From contig CM026565.1 of assembly GCA_015143295.1 (NCBI GenBank), positions 12,026,041-12,090,040 of the forward strand: a stretch of DNA of 64,000 bases, given 5' to 3'. Position 1 is the first letter of the stretch; the number at the start of each line of letters is the position of its first letter. The translations under genes were made by a program, and so were the position numbers. Shown one piece after another: positions 45,249-59,555 of this stretch. This DNA comes from Tetracentron sinense (taxonomy: Eukaryota; Streptophyta; Magnoliopsida; Trochodendrales; Trochodendraceae). Under the pieces are notes generated by a model that was not told the DNA's origin, made no database searches, and was given only the letters and a program-made list of their open reading frames with translations.

Positions 45249-47611
45249 TGTAGCACCCCAAAACTTTATTTGACTAATGAATAGTGTAATCGGGGCAGAT
45301 TGGCAATCCTCGGGGTTAAAATTGGCGTTCGAGATGGCTTAGAGGGTTAATCACCCAAGGGCAGCATGAGGGAAGGGGTTTAGGACCCTATAGGTTGTGA
45401 AAATGAGGTTGGAAACACCCCTATGGATCTGCAGGGGCAAAAACAACAAAATCTGGGATGTGCGATCGATCGCAGGTTTGGTGCGATCGATCGCATGCAG
45501 ACAAAATGGGTCCCAAGGTCTCTAGACCATATGCGATGGATGAGGTCTCAGGTGTGATAGATCGCAGTGATCTGTGATCGATCGCAAATATGTGCGATCG
45601 ATCGCATACAGGGGGAAAACAGACAATAGTGCTCGGGTTCATGTGAGATAGATCGCATCCATATGCGATCGATCGCAAGGACCTGCGATCGATCGCAGAC
45701 AAGTGTACAATCGATCGCACGTAGTAACTGGTGCTGGATTTGGGGGTTTTTAACTCTTGTCTTGGTTAGGGATCTCACTATTGAGGATTTCTAACCTAGA
45801 GGAGAGAAAGGAGAGGAGAAGGGAGATTTGAAGGAGGATCCAAGAGGGGATCTTGGGATTAGGATTAAGGGATCAAGCTTGAAGATTCAAGCAACAACCA
45901 CCCTCAATCAAGGGTTTCCTCAAAGATCAAACTTGACCTTCAAGGTTAGTACATACTAACTTCTCTAACAATAATCTAGGTTTTTACTTTTGAAAATCAT
46001 GATTTAATCTTGTATTCCCTTCCCTTGAAACATACCATATATCTTAAACCTAAAACAAGATAAATGTAGATGAATGGTGGGATGTGTGAATGGATGAAAT
46101 GGTGTTGAGGCGATTGGATGCCGTGTTGGTTGATGAATGTGTGCAGGAAAAATGGTGGATGGGTATCTCAAGCATAAAGAATACACCCCTTGTGTTTGAT
46201 GGAAAACATGCACTAAGAAACATAAATAAAAAGACTATAAATGTGATGCTTGCTAAGTGTTTGATAAAATGCTTAAATGACGATGTGAATGAATGAACTT
46301 GAATTATGAAAGCATGGATTGTGTTATTATTGTTAAATACCTACCTTGATCAAATGCCCTACATGTTATCTACATTCCCTTATGCTTGAAATGGAAATGC
46401 TATACTTATGTGATCCTCTCATCCAAGCATGTCATCATGATTGTCACTATTGGCACACACACGAGCATGCCTGTTTGCATGAACCGAGTTTTCAAGAGTA
46501 TATGCATATAATAAATCAACAAGAAAACATTGCATGTCAAGGATGTTGGTAGCCTAGGGATGTTCGGGTACTAGCCTCTGGCTCACAAGAAAAATAAAAA
46601 TACTGCATGTCAAGGAGGTTGGTAGCCCAGGGATGTACAGGCACTAGCCTTTGGCTCACAAGAAAACTAAACAAGTAACTAAAACCAATATATGTCAAGG
46701 AGGTTGGTAGCCCAGAGATGTGCAGGTACTAGCCTCTGGCTCACAAGAAAACAACATATCAAGGAGGTTGGCAGCCCAGGGAGGTTCGGGTGCTAGCCTC
46801 TGGCTCACAAGTAAATGAAATATGTCAAGGAGGTTGATAGCCCAAGTGAAGGGTACTAGCCTCTGACTCACAAGAACAGGCTCACAAGAAAAGGCTCACA
46901 AGTATACAAGATGAGACAAGACATGCATGCATAATTTTCACAAGCAATACCGAGACATGAAACGAGTTTTCCAAGCATGAGTTTTATCGGAGTTTTCGCA
47001 TTCATGCACACATGTCAAGATAATGATATTGTTTCATGTTCAATACCGTTTATCTCATGATGCTACTATTGCTTTGAATTGATACCTTGTATTGTGTTCA
47101 CCCTTATTGTGCTTTTATTATTGCTATGGTTAGCTAGTAGTTTGCACTCACTGAGTATTCCATGCTCAGCCGTACCTTTATATCGGCAGGTACTGAGGAA
47201 GCCCTCGACTCAGAGCCTTGAGTCGAGGAAGAATACGTAGAGGAGAGAGAGCCGTCTATCCCGTTACAGTCTCAAGCGGATAGAGACCTCGACGTGTGGC
47301 CATACCTCGACTACTGTTGAGGGGAGAGTACGAGAGGTTTCTTTTGTGTATTTTGATATTTTGATAGGTGGGCCTGTCCACCTTAGACTGGGATATGTTT
47401 TGCGTATATGTTCACTTGGAATACTATTTTGGAATTTTAGAAGAAAAGAAAAAGTTGGTTTACACTTCCGCATGCATGTTTAGCTTCCGCGCTTTGATTA
47501 TTGTTAGTATCATATTATGTTAGCCTTATTTACTTCAGGATGGTTTGGCAGGTACAATTAGTCACTCCTAAAGTATCCCTTAACCTCTAGGGGGTATTTT
47601 GGGGCGCGACA
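45249..47611 (+). repeat. LTR D: gypsy solo LTR inside element J
   Basis: TGTAGCACCCC...GGCGCGACA, 2,363 bp, flanked by CCCTC (45244-45248, 47612-47616). It contains palindromes TGCGATCGATCGCA (45455-45725), five units of about 60 bp with GGTTGGTAGCC...GGTACTAGCC stems (46535-46915) and the two-hairpin motif (47153-47191). No obvious TATA box. Its 3' end closely matches LTR G. The small ORFs translating to CDRSHI-like text are repeat translations. Confidence 0.95.
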
Positions 47612-47616
47612 CCCTC

Positions 47617-47693
47617 TCTTTGGAGATTCATATTCACCGAAAATATGAGACAAGATCACACTAACAAGTTAGTGAACCTGCTCTGATACCAAT
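47617..47693 (-). other. Element J leader with Met-initiator tRNA primer site
   Basis: CTCTGATACCA (47681-47691) is the reverse complement of TGGTATCAGAG, the usual copia primer site, just inside the J 5' LTR. Confidence 0.8.
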
Positions 47694-49798
47694 TGAAGAA
47701 AACAATTAATTCGGTGAATCCCAAATCTATGGTTTGAGTTGAGATTCTCACAAAGTCAAGGGGATGGTTAGGGCTCCCTATAGGTCTATCTACCCTTTTT
47801 GATGTTTTAACAATTAAGTTATAAATTAAGGGATGATGTACTTTAAGTGCGGAAAATAGAAAGCCAAGCAAACCACAACATAAAGATTTTTACGTGGAAA
47901 CCCTTCCGGGAAAAACCACGGGACCTAGTCTAGCCATGAGAATCCACTAAGACAAAGTAAACAAGAACTTACAAGACTCGAACTTGACTCCTTCGAACTT
48001 GACACTTCGATCCTTCAGTTCTTAGTCCTCATGCCTTGAAAATTCATCACGTACTCACAAATCTTGTGATCAACCGCAGCCACTTATACTTCTCTTTTGT
48101 GTCTCAAAAACAGTCCACGATCTTCCAATCAATCTCTGTCAATGACGGCTTCGGAATCCACCGACCAAATCACACTACCACGATCCGTCTCGGATCAATC
48201 TCCTTCGTAAAGGCTCCGGAACACTCTGGCCAAGTTGTTCTATCCAGAACGGGTTGATGGTTTGATAGAAATCAATACCTAGATGGACTCCTTCAAAGGA
48301 AAAGTCCAAACAAGCAAAATTGTAGCTTTAGGGTTGCAAACTCTAGGTTGAAGGAAGCTAACCAAGGGGAGGAGAAAAATAATATTTCAGAGCTTTTATG
48401 AACTCCAGAAGGAGTTAAAAACCCTCTTTATACTCTCCCAAAGTTGTCTACCATGAACTAGAAGGGTTCAATATAAATAGATGATCAAAAGCCATGTTTA
48501 AAGGTTGCTAAAAACCAAGAAGGAAGTTGCCAAAATAATAAAATAGCAAAAAAATTGATTTGGCAAAAAATCCCATATCAGGGTCAACCCTGGGGGATGG
48601 TTTGGTCGAACAAAGTGTACCTTTTGGTCAACCGAATCATCCTCCAGGGCAGACCCCCATTTTTTCATCTCTCTACCTATTTTCCTCATACAAAAAATTC
48701 CATACCAGGGTCGAACCTAAATGGTCAGGGTTGACCCTAAGGTGCAAACCTGAAATTAAAACTTCGTTTTTGGGTCTCACACCACTCACAAAAGTTGTAG
48801 CTCTTTTCGATGTGGTCATTTTGACATATTATGGAGCAAAATCTGAGCTCCGGTTTGGGAGATATGCCCAAAACAAGCAACCTTGGTTTTTTGAAAATTT
48901 TTAGAATTTTTAAGTTGTTTTGCATTACTTATCTCACCACCTAGGTTCCGTCTGGTTAGTCTAGGACACTTACCACCTAAGGCAACATGTTAGGATTATC
49001 CTAAGTCAATTCCCACCTATGGTAGCATGGTATCTAGGTCACTTATCATCCTATGAATGATATGATCAAACCAAGTCTTCAACGGTCTTCAACTTCACTT
49101 GTTTGCGAATGCTTGACGGCAACGACACAAGATACACACCTAGACACCTAGATTCATTTGTTTTGACACCGGAATATGCCAATACATAAAACATGGACTT
49201 TACAGTAACTAACCAATTTAGCAACTAAGCAATTAGCAACTAATAAAGTAATAACTAATAAAGTGGGTGTCCCACCCTCAGTGGCCCCACTATCTCATGC
49301 CCCTCAATGAGTTCCAAACTCATGTTGGTCAATGTTTTGATCTTTATCAAATTTCTTATATGGGTGCTACCCATTTAATTAATCACATCTCATGTGATTT
49401 GATCTATTAGAGCTTCACTATACCATATAGTGAATTACATTGAGGATTTAATTAAATTCAATTAAAGCTTCAAGAAGGTCCTAGTGTGTGAGATCTCTCA
49501 TTTCCGATAGTGGGACCAAGTGCTTAACCTTTTGGTTGAGTCCTGTTGCTAGGAAACACTTTCCTATGATTCCATTAGGATCTTAGAATCTTATCTAGGT
49601 CCCTGGACTTTCTCTAATCACAATAATGTCCATTAACACAATGTGATTAACCTTCAGAAAAAGGAGAATTACTTGCAGGTATTATCTATTACAAGGTTCG
49701 TTTACATATACGTACTTCCACCTCCAATATAAATTACTCTAAGAGAGGAGTGTTGGATTCCTTGTTGAGCATACACACACTTCTTCTAATATAGCGTA

Positions 49799-52241
49799 TG
49801 TAGAGACCCAAATCTTTTTCTTGTGTATATTACAAGTATTAGGGGTATTATAGTCCTTGTGATGTTTTAATGTTTATGTATTAATATCTAATTAGTACAG
49901 TGTGATTAAGGCTTAATTAAACTTGTAATCAGAGGCATGTCATATCACACCCTGACTTTTAGGAAGCTCCATTTTTGGCACTGTTTATTGGAATTGAGTG
50001 ATTCTTGAACCATTAGAAAGGTAATGGAACCCTCTTCGAGGTTCATGTTTAATGTTTTTCCATATTTTTAGTCTAAGCTAAGTTAAAAGTGGGTTTTCCG
50101 ATGTTTTGTCTGATGGAATTACAGATCAGTCAACTTTGGGGATATTTTGGTCTATAAATAAAGTAGAATTTGGAAATTTTAACATGTCAAAAATGTTCCT
50201 TTTCAAAAGACGAATCCAACGTAAGTTGAATCATCGAAATCCGACAACTGAGTCAAAAGTTATGGCCAAAACAGTATGATGGGTCAAATTCTGCAGAGCA
50301 CCGATCGCTAAGGATCGATCGGTACCCAATCGATCGCTCGGTCAGAAGTAGCGATCGATCGGTCCACAACCGATCGATCGGTAGCTATCGACTGGTTAAC
50401 TTCTCTGTATGGGGAATTTTTCAAGAGAGGGTGTTTTTGACCTAGAGCTCGGTCATAACCACCGATCGCTCGGTCTTTCGTGTTTTTACAAAATTTCAGT
50501 AAGGGCTTTTAAGTCTTTTGGCTCTCAAACCTTGGGGCTATAAATAGGAGTCCTATTTCGAGGTATTAGAATACTCTACTTATTTCTAACCTAATTTGGT
50601 AAAAAGGGAGAGAAAACCTAGGGTTTTGGGAGGAAGATTGCTTGGAGAAGAAGGAGATAGCTTGGATATCGCTAGGAAAGCTTGGAGATCATCCTCAAAG
50701 CTTCCCCAAATCATCTTGGAAGCGATTTGGATCCAAGGGAAGGATCCCTAAGGTCGATATACTATCCTAATCAACTCTATTTCAATGTTTCGTGAATGTT
50801 AATATGATAGAAATGATAGAATGGAGATTAGATGCATTTCTCTCCTAATTTTCTATGAAGTAAGCTAATTATGGATGGGAAATGTGGATTAGAATGTGGA
50901 TAGAATGTATGGAGGATGAGATTAATATGTGGATGTGAATGGTGAATGGATTGTATGGATGGATTATGGTTTGATGAATGTTTGAAAATGTAGAAGGGTA
51001 ATGGATTCATATTATGCGTACTCAAGGTGTTTGTGAAAATGCTTGAGAGGATAAATGCTATTATACTCTTATGAACTGGTGGTAAATTCATTATGAGTTG
51101 TGCTATGAATTATGATAAGATATGTATATGTGATTGTTTGATAAGTATGTTTAATTACTTGCATGAAAATTGATAGTTGGGAAGGCAAGAACTTAGAGGA
51201 AAATCTCTCAAATCGGGAATTCTCTAACTATTTGGTATGGGATAGTATAGTGGAGTTTCTATGATGGGAGATCGGAATCTAAGCAATTACCAACTCGAAT
51301 GTTAATTTCGACACTTAAGGACATATGCATGTGTATGTTAAGATAAGAGTCTCACAAGTCACACATGTGGACCACAAGCATGAGCATGACATACGTATGA
51401 CATTCTGAATAAGCATAAGCATGACATGGTCCGTATCCGCCAAGAACGGCATGTCAATCATTTGATTCTTAAGCATGGTCCGTATCCGCCAAGAATGACA
51501 TGCCAACCATATGATTTCTTAGACATAGTCCGTATCCACCAAGAACGGCATGTTACATCATTGTATGATCTGAATAAGTGCATAAGCATAAGCATCACAC
51601 AAGCACGTGGTCTCATAAGCATAAGCAGCTCATAAGTGTATTGTCTTCTAAGTCTAAGATTCTCACAAGTACATGAGTCAAGGTGATGATATGATGTATA
51701 TGCGCACACGTTCTTCCGTACTCTGATTATGTTATTATGCTATTGGATATGTTTCTAACTAAGTGCAGGTATATTATTATTATTGGTTGGATTTTATATA
51801 CACTGAGTACCTTTGTACTTAGCCAGACTTTGTCTTGGCAGGTTTAGAGCAGCAGTACACGGCGGAGCCGTGGATTGAGGAAGCTTACATCGAAGAAGGT
51901 GGTGAAGGTGAGCCTTCCGAAGAATGAGCCGGTGGCTTGGGTGGCTTCCCCTATTAGTTTATATTTTGTTTGGTGTGAGATTTTTGTAACAGACTGTCAG
52001 ATGATGTTGCTCATTAGACTTCTTTTTAGTTGTATTTTCAGACCTTTTGGTTTATAGTGAGTTGTATATGTTTACCGGTAGACTTGTGCTATTTGATTAT
52101 AGTTGATATATCAGAATTTTGTTATCCTCATTTTTGGAGACTCATGTAGTAGCCTTGTATACATGGATTTTAAGCAGGTTTAAGTAAGGTGATGTTTTCC
52201 AAAGTCCTATTTTAGTCTTGTGGGATTTTGGGGTCATTACA
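49799..52241 (+). repeat. LTR E: gypsy solo LTR inside the 3' LTR of K
   Basis: TGTAGAGACCC...GGTCATTACA, 2,443 bp, flanked by GCGTA (49794-49798, 52242-52246). It has the box GAGTCAAAAGTTATGGCC near 50250, palindromes ACCGATCGATCGGT (50300-50475), a TATA box (CTATAAATAG at 50538), three units of about 60 bp with TGGTCCGTATCCGCCAAGAA (51425-51560) and a diverged two-hairpin motif (51804-51843). Confidence 0.95.
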
Positions 52242-52863
52242 GCGTACATAACCCAACGAGCCCGTACTTAGCCTGGTGTATTGGACATTGACGATTGGCT
52301 ACATCAAAGCTATATAGGCAAATACTATAGAAGATGTCGACCTCTCAGGTTAAGGACATTTTGCCAAATGGACTACCCTAAATATACAGACAACATATTT
52401 CTAAGGTTATCCACTAAGTGATCCTGTTTCAATATAAGTACTTCTTACTTATATCCACATCTTAGTGAAGAGACCCTTCTCTCAGTGATTGAGATTCATC
52501 ACTCCATCATATGGAACTAATCATATGTAAGTTAGTAGGAATACATTGTCCAGATGTATCTTAAATAACTTAGAATAATTTTAGGTCTACAATGAACCAG
52601 AAAACCATATCTCCTTAGCAATTGATTCAAAACCAACTGGATGGTTTTCTTACGATGTTACCTAAAGGACAAAGTAGTCTCATCATATGAGACACTTTAT
52701 AATACATATTACCTAATGTAGAAGACAATGTGTAAATGTAAATATGCTTTTATTAATAAAGTAGATTAGAACAATCCCAGAATGACTTTTGTGGGCATAT
52801 ATGTCTAACAATCTCCCACTTGCACTCAAAGTCATTCTCCTATGTATTTAACACCCATCTTCT

Positions 52864-55800
52864 CTAGATGTTTCTGAAACACCTTTTGAGGAAGAGCTTT
52901 AGTAAACGGGTATGCCACGTTGTCCACTGATGCAATCTCGGATAACTCATGTTTCCTCTCTTGACAATCTTAATATCTCGAATCAGATGAAATCTCCTTT
53001 CATTGTGCTTAGTCCTTTGATGTGTTGTAAGCTTGAGCAACAACACTACTATTATCACCATAAAGTATGATAGGAGATTCTATAGAGGAAACAACACCAA
53101 GTGCTTGGATAAACTCTTTATCCATACTATAAGCTAGACAATTTAATCCACCTCAAGTTCAAGAAAAAATGTGCTTAACTGTTATTCAATGCTCAGGACT
53201 AGGGTTAGATTGATATCTACTCACAATACTCATTGCGTGACATATATCAAGTCTTGTGCACAATATAGCATACATGAGACCTCCCACTGCTGATGCATAT
53301 CGACAATGACTTATCTGCTCTCTTCATCAACAGTCTTTGGAAACTTTGATTTGGAGAGACTAATTCCATGCCTAAAGGGTAACATCCCTTTCTTGGAATT
53401 TTTCATGCTATATTTGTGGAAGATCTTGTCAATATAATTGACTTGGGACAATCCCAGAATCTTCTTCTTTTGATCTCTAAACAATTTAAGAGCAAGAATA
53501 TAGGAAGCTTCACCAAGGTCTTTCATAGCAATGTTACAAGACAACTAGATTTTAATAGTTGACAACATTCCTACATCATTCCCAATGAGTAGAATATCAT
53601 CTACATAAAGAACTAGGAAATTTATTGCACTCCCACTGACCTTTTTGTACACACATACCTCATCTATGTTTTAGTGAAAACCAAACGATTTGATTGTTTC
53701 ATCAAAATGGATTGTCCAACTCCGAGAAGCTTGCTTAAGGCCGTATATATCGATTTCATCAATTTGCACACTTTATTATTTTGGCAATGGAGTTCAAACC
53801 TTCAGGCTAGTCCATATAAATATCCTCTTGAATGTTTCTATTCAGAAAAGCGGTTTTGACATCCATTTGCTAAATCTCATAATCATAGTGAGAAGCAATT
53901 GATAACAGAACTCTGATAGATTTAAGGATTGCTATTGGTGAAAAGGTTTCCTCATAGTCGATACCAGATCTTTAACTATAACCTAGGTCCAGATACCATT
54001 CGAGTACATAGAGTTAATCTCAGATTGCATAGTCTTATGCCAATTCTAAACATCAATATCACGTATTGCCTCTTGATAAGTATAAGGATCATCTTCCAAG
54101 GAATATGATTCCATTGTATATACCTCATGCTGATAAGACAATCTATCTGGAGGTCGATTAATCCTTGTACTTCTCCTAGGCTGTTGTGTTTTTAAAGGTA
54201 CAGTTAAGACATGTTTAACCATGATCATTTTATTCTGATATTGCTCCTCAAGATCTATTCTACATCCTCTTTCTCTGTTGAGGATAAAACTGTCTTCTAG
54301 AAAAATGGCATTCGTCTTACAAACACCTTTTGTTTGCTAGGATTATAGAAATAGTATCCATGAGTTTCTTTTGGGTATCATATAAATAGACACTTTTCAG
54401 TTTTACTTTCCAACTTGTCAAAGTTCTGCTTTTGCACATGAACTGGACAACCCCATATCCTAACATGCTTTAGACTGGACTTTCGCCCCATCCATAGTTC
54501 AATAGGAATCTTGGAAACAGATTTAGAAGGTACCCTATTTAATAGATAAATAACAGTCTCTAATGAATATCCCCAAAAAGAAATGGGCAAATCAGTTTCA
54601 TTCATCATAGAATGAACCATATCTAATAAGGTTCGATTTCTTCTTTCTGAAACACCATTAAGCTGAGGTGTTCCTAGGAGAGTCCAATGGGATAAAATTC
54701 CATTATTTCTAAGATAATCCATGAACTCATTTGAGAGGTACTATACTCCTCGGTTGCATCTGAGAGTTTTAATATTTTACCAGATTGCTTTTCTACTTCA
54801 TTCTGGAATTCCTTGAACTTTTCAAACGATTTCGATTTATGTTTCATTAGATATATATAACCATATCTAGAATAATCATCTGTGAATGTTATGAAGTAGA
54901 TAAAGTCACCTCTTGTTGAATGATTCATGGGTCCACATACATCAGTGTAATTAATTCCAATATACTAATGGCTCTCTTCGGTTTACTTGAAAATGGCCTT
55001 TTGGTCATTTTACCTTTCAAATAGGGTTCACAGGTTTGATAAGGTTCAACATGTAAATGGTTTAAAGGACCATCCTTTACCAATCTGTTGATCCTATCCA
55101 AATTAATATAGCCTAACCAAAGATGCTATAAGTATGTTGGACTCACAGAATCTCTACCTCTTTTATGAGGCTTCACACTTGTAGACTTATTACCCTTAAT
55201 GTTATTAATAGAATTGCTTATAGGATCAATACAATAAAGACCATTAGACAATGTACCAGAAACAATAAATTGATTATTGTGCTTCATAACTACATTAGTA
55301 TCAAAATAAACCGAATAACTATAGGAGATTAAACTAGAAACATAAATCAAATTTTTGCGCATGTCTGGCACATATAAGCAATATTTCAAAATTAAGATCC
55401 CATCTAAAGCAAATTCTAAAATATAAGTCTCGATGGCTATCGCAGCAACACTTGCTTCCGTTCCCATCCTTATATTTATTTCTTTATCACTGAGCTTTCT
55501 ACTCTCCTAAAACCCCTGCAACATTTTACAAATGTGTGAGGTAGATCCAGTATCTACACACCAAGAGTTAGAGGAACCAACAATTAAGTTGGACTGAATG
55601 ATAAATGAATCGAACATACCTTCCAAAGGTTTATCCTTGAGAGATGCTAAGTAAACTTGGCAATTCCTCTTCCAGTGACCTGGTTTCTTGCAATAGAAGG
55701 AAACATTCTGATTCCTTTTCTTGTCATTCTTCTCGGAAGATGCTTTCTTGTTATTTTCTTTCTTGCCTTTGAGGAACTTGGAGAAATTGGACATTTTCTT

Positions 55801-56408
55801 CTTCTTGCCTTTGCCCTTGGGCATAGGCCTCGAAGGTCCAACTCCCTCTGCCATATACGCAAACAGCTTATTACGCTTTATAAGGTCTTTAGTGGTCTGT
55901 AACATGTTTAGGAGCTCTGGCAGAGTAGTGTCCAACTTGTTCATACTGTAATTTAACACAAACGCAGAAAGGATTCCGGGTGAGAGTTAAGGATCGCATC
56001 CATTTGACTTTGATGATCAAGATCTACACCAAGAGTCAAGAGTTCATTAATGAACCCCATCATCTTGATGATATGCTCCTGGATTGGACTTCCATCAGAC
56101 ATTCTGGTTCCCATAAGTCCTTTCATAGTCAACTACCTAGCAATCTTATTCTGTTCCTCAAATATCTCATTGTGATTTGTCATAATGTCCTTAGCAATAC
56201 CAAAACCCTCGTGCTGCTGCTATAGGACATTAGACAAAGATGCAAGAATATAGCATTTAGTCAAACTATGACTCATGCCATTTAGAGGCTTTCTCAACAT
56301 TTTCTGGGGTCTGAGTTGCCTCAGTAAATTATGGATAATCGGAAGTAAGAACATAAGTAATTTTCTGAGAGGTAAGCACAATATCGAGGTTTCTCTTCCA
56401 GTCAACAT
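52864..56408 (-). pseudogene. Gag-pol remains of element K
   Basis: On the minus strand, from high to low coordinates: gag with a zinc knuckle (FYCKKPGHWKRNC near 55680), protease (WCVDTGSTSHIC near 55530-55560), integrase region with the copia phrase GTPQLNGVSERRNRTLLDM (near 54600-54660) and LWMGRKPS-like text after it, then RT (LALKLFRDQKKKILGLSQ near 53450) and RNase H near 52864-53060. The order protease-integrase-RT-RNase H is diagnostic of Ty1/copia. A Tork/Angela-like lineage is a guess. Many breaks, clearly a fossil. Confidence 0.85.
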
Positions 56409-56460
56409 AATTAAGACTAGTCAGTCGATTCTCATCTAGATTCTTGGAAAGAGGATTAAT

Positions 56461-57320
56461 GGTTATCTACAAAAATAAAACATAAAGAATTACATTATTA
56501 TTATTCACACATATATTCATCAGATTTTGGGATTTTAAATTTGCGATGATTCTCTCATTATTATTCAAATTTCATAAATCTCTTAATTATATGAAATTAT
56601 GAAATAAACCATTTTTTTCCGATGAGTATTGGGATCCTCATAATACATATGTAGTCTTCCATTTTAGGATAGTACTACACATGCATCACAAGGTGGATAG
56701 TAATTATCCATCATTCTGAACATCTCATGCATAACTCCTTATGTAAATCAGTGATTCCTAATTTTCTTAAGATCTCCAAGGACAACATGACTGTCACTGT
56801 TTCAGCAGCCATGTTTCCTTGTTTAAGTGAAACCCATTATTTTGGTTTGTTATATGATCAAGTAAGGCTGTGCCCCCGTTTTAGTTGACACTCATTATCA
56901 GGCCATACACAAACCTATCTACTATAGAAATAAGGCTCTAAGAGTTTAATTCAAACTGAATTTATGTCAATACCTTTTGGCAAGACAATACTCAGGCTAA
57001 TTAATTCATAGTATTATTGATAAGGGAAGGTCATAGGATTAATAATCCTATTTAACATCACTTAATATTTTTATTTAAAGGGATTAATGCAATCATGGAC
57101 AATTATCATCTATATTCAATATATAAAATATGAAAATTTTTGATAATAGGATTTAACAAGGAGTGATGAACTCCCACTAGCCCTCGCAGGGGGTTTTGGC
57201 CATTAGGTTTTCACCCTATGGTTGAAACCTACTCATCCCTATAACCTTTAGGGTTAATAGAAGTTAGTTTAATGATCCATCTTACTTTTCAACCTTTTAT
57301 AGTGCTTAATGTCTTTTCAG
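56461..57320 (-). other. Element K leader and upstream gag region, AT-rich
   Basis: AT-rich sequence with repeated AGGTTTTCACCC-type tracts near 57180-57260. No recognisable gene. The matching part right of LTR F (59556-60384) is also non-coding, with TAATAATATA runs and a purine run near 59903-59930. Confidence 0.5.
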
Positions 57321-59555
57321 ACACGATTACCAAAATAACCTAGGAGTTAGAGTGAATCTTGGACGACCAATCATGACTTACATGACTTGCTTGACCAAAA
57401 TAACCTGCAAAAGACCCACAAAGCATACACAATAGAGGATAATAATAGCGGAAATATAAACTATAAAGCACAGCGGAAGACTTAACCAAAAACCTCTATA
57501 TGTATATACATATACATGATCAAAGTTTATACAAAAAAGAAAATACACAAAAAAGTGCGGACAGGCCCGCCAAAAGACATGAATATATCTCTCTCAACTC
57601 ACCCACAGCTCACTCACTCAGAATCTACCACCTCTAATAATAATCCTCGACTGGAGGATCCTCCACAGGCTCCTCAACGTACTCCTCCTCCACCCATGGG
57701 CCAGGAGCACAGACATCAAATGGAGCAGTAGCTCCCTCAGAACTTGCCGACATAAACGTACGATTGAGCATGGAATACTCAGCGTGTACCAAATGCTAAC
57801 CAACAGTCATAGCATAACCATAGCAACGTATATAACAGAGGACAATTCATATTATAATGCTGGAAACAATTTATATCATAACAAGGAAGTAAGGCAATTT
57901 ATATTCATGCTTGTATCACAGAAAAGCTGATAAAACCTCTTGAAATAGTCGTGCACTTGACTTGACTTAAAATACTTGTTGCGTGTCATGCCATGTCATG
58001 CTCGCTTGGAAAGTGAACTACTTGTGAGGGAAGGGAGACCCTTCTTCCTAAATGTTCATGCTTGTCATGCCATGTCTCTTGCTTGCTTGGAAAATAAACG
58101 TGTTCATGCTCACTTGGAAAGTAAACTACTTGTGAGGGAAGGGAGACCCTTCTTCCTAAATGCACTTGCGAGGGAAGGGAAACCCTTCTTTATGATAGTG
58201 TATGATTGTCTTGTCCTTGTCAAAAGCGAGGTAAAACATATCGTAGGATATGTCCCACTTCTAAATCTCATTCTTGAAAATCCTCGGTAAACCATATCAT
58301 GCATGCCGTGCTCGGGAGATCGTGTACATACTTGCATTTGGAAATTAAACATGACATTTGAGAAATTCACAATACATATAACATTGATAATTTGAGCAAG
58401 TTAATATTCATGCAATTTAGGTAAAACAAGGAAACACACTATCATAGGCCCTAGGAATTTCCATAATTTATTAAGCATGCATCTCTTAATTTCCAACTCT
58501 TTATAGTCACCTTGGCATTAAATCAAACATAGGGTGTGTTCATTATGTATTTAACCTACATCATGCTTTTCTAGGTGGATTGATGTTCACATCATACATG
58601 TATGTTTATTATGGATACAATGCCCTCCCCTTTTCATCCATCACATCATTCCACATGGCATCCAATCGCCAACATCCACCTCCATTCACACCATTCACAC
58701 ATCCCAACTCATAGCACATTTATGGATGAGGGAAAACAAAGAATAGGGAAAGAAAAAAGAAAACTATAACTAAAAGGGTAGCACAAGGTACCGACCTTGT
58801 ATAGAGGAAGAAACCCCTTACAAAACGTGCGTGAGTTGCTGCCCTAGCTTGGAGAGCGTAGTCCTCACGGGCTTGAACCTTGAACTTGAAGGAAAACGAG
58901 CTTGAGGTGGTTGTGGGTTCACAACTCCTTTGATTTCTCCCCAAAAGAAATCCTAGGTTTAGAAACCCTTTCTCCTCTCTTTCTATCTCTCAAAACACTC
59001 TAAGTGTGTGAATGAAGCCCTAAAGGCTCGAGCAAGCCTTAATAGGCAAGAGTGAAACGCCCAAAAGACGAAAACACCCTTATTGAAATTTCTGCAAAAC
59101 GCGGGGAACCGAGCGATCAGTGGTTATGACCGATCGATCGGTTGCCTACCGAGCGATCGGTGTTCTTGACCGAGTGACTGGTCAAAAACATGATCTCTGG
59201 AAAATTTCCCCATACAAAAAGTGCACCAGTCGATAGCCTCCGATCGATCGGTTGTGGACCGATCGATCGCTACAATGGATCGAGCGATCGGTGGTCTGCA
59301 GGTTTTGCCACTGAGTCCATTTTTCACCCATTTCTACTATTTGGACTTGTCCTACTTCTATTCTAACCTCTTCTAAACTCGCCTAGGACACTTGTAAGGC
59401 TATAGTTTATTATTAGATAATTTATTTAATTAATTATAGCATCCTTGAGACAATTCTCTAAGTTTTCAAATTATCATTTCATGAAATTGGACATTACAAG
59501 GTATCATGCCTTGGCACTCATTCCAAAACATGGGCAAACGTTCCGGGGTTCTACA
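57321..59555 (-). repeat. LTR F: gypsy LTR, minus orientation
   Basis: Read on the minus strand it starts TGTAGAACCCCGG at 59555. Its inner end near 57321 is degenerate and no target duplication was found. It contains palindromes ACCGATCGATCGGT (59105-59300), three hairpin units with GAAGGG/CCCTTC stems (58010-58190) and the two-hairpin motif (57743-57780). The sequence after the cluster matches LTR A closely. Confidence 0.85.

Larger units (their letters stand above)
27194..49204 (-). mobile_element. Element J: copia (SIRE-like) element, minus strand, carrying three insertions
   Basis: LTRs are 27194-28698 (3') and 47694-49204 (5'), both TG...CA and about 1.51 kb, flanked by GTAAC (27189-27193 and 49205-49209). 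Primer site CTCTGATACCA reversed lies at 47681-47691, and a polypurine tract (ATCTCCTCCTTT reversed) at 28699. After subtracting the SIRE-like element, the Ogre-like LTR and LTR D, only about 3.75 kb of internal sequence remains, in which gag is the only coding part I recognise. It was therefore probably non-autonomous or is broken. The LTRs differ by about 6-8% in the 470 bp compared by eye. Confidence 0.88.

Noticed and set aside
45421-45778. Two minus-strand ORFs rich in CDRS/IDRS
   Set aside because: They are translations of the TGCGATCGATCGCA repeats of LTR D.
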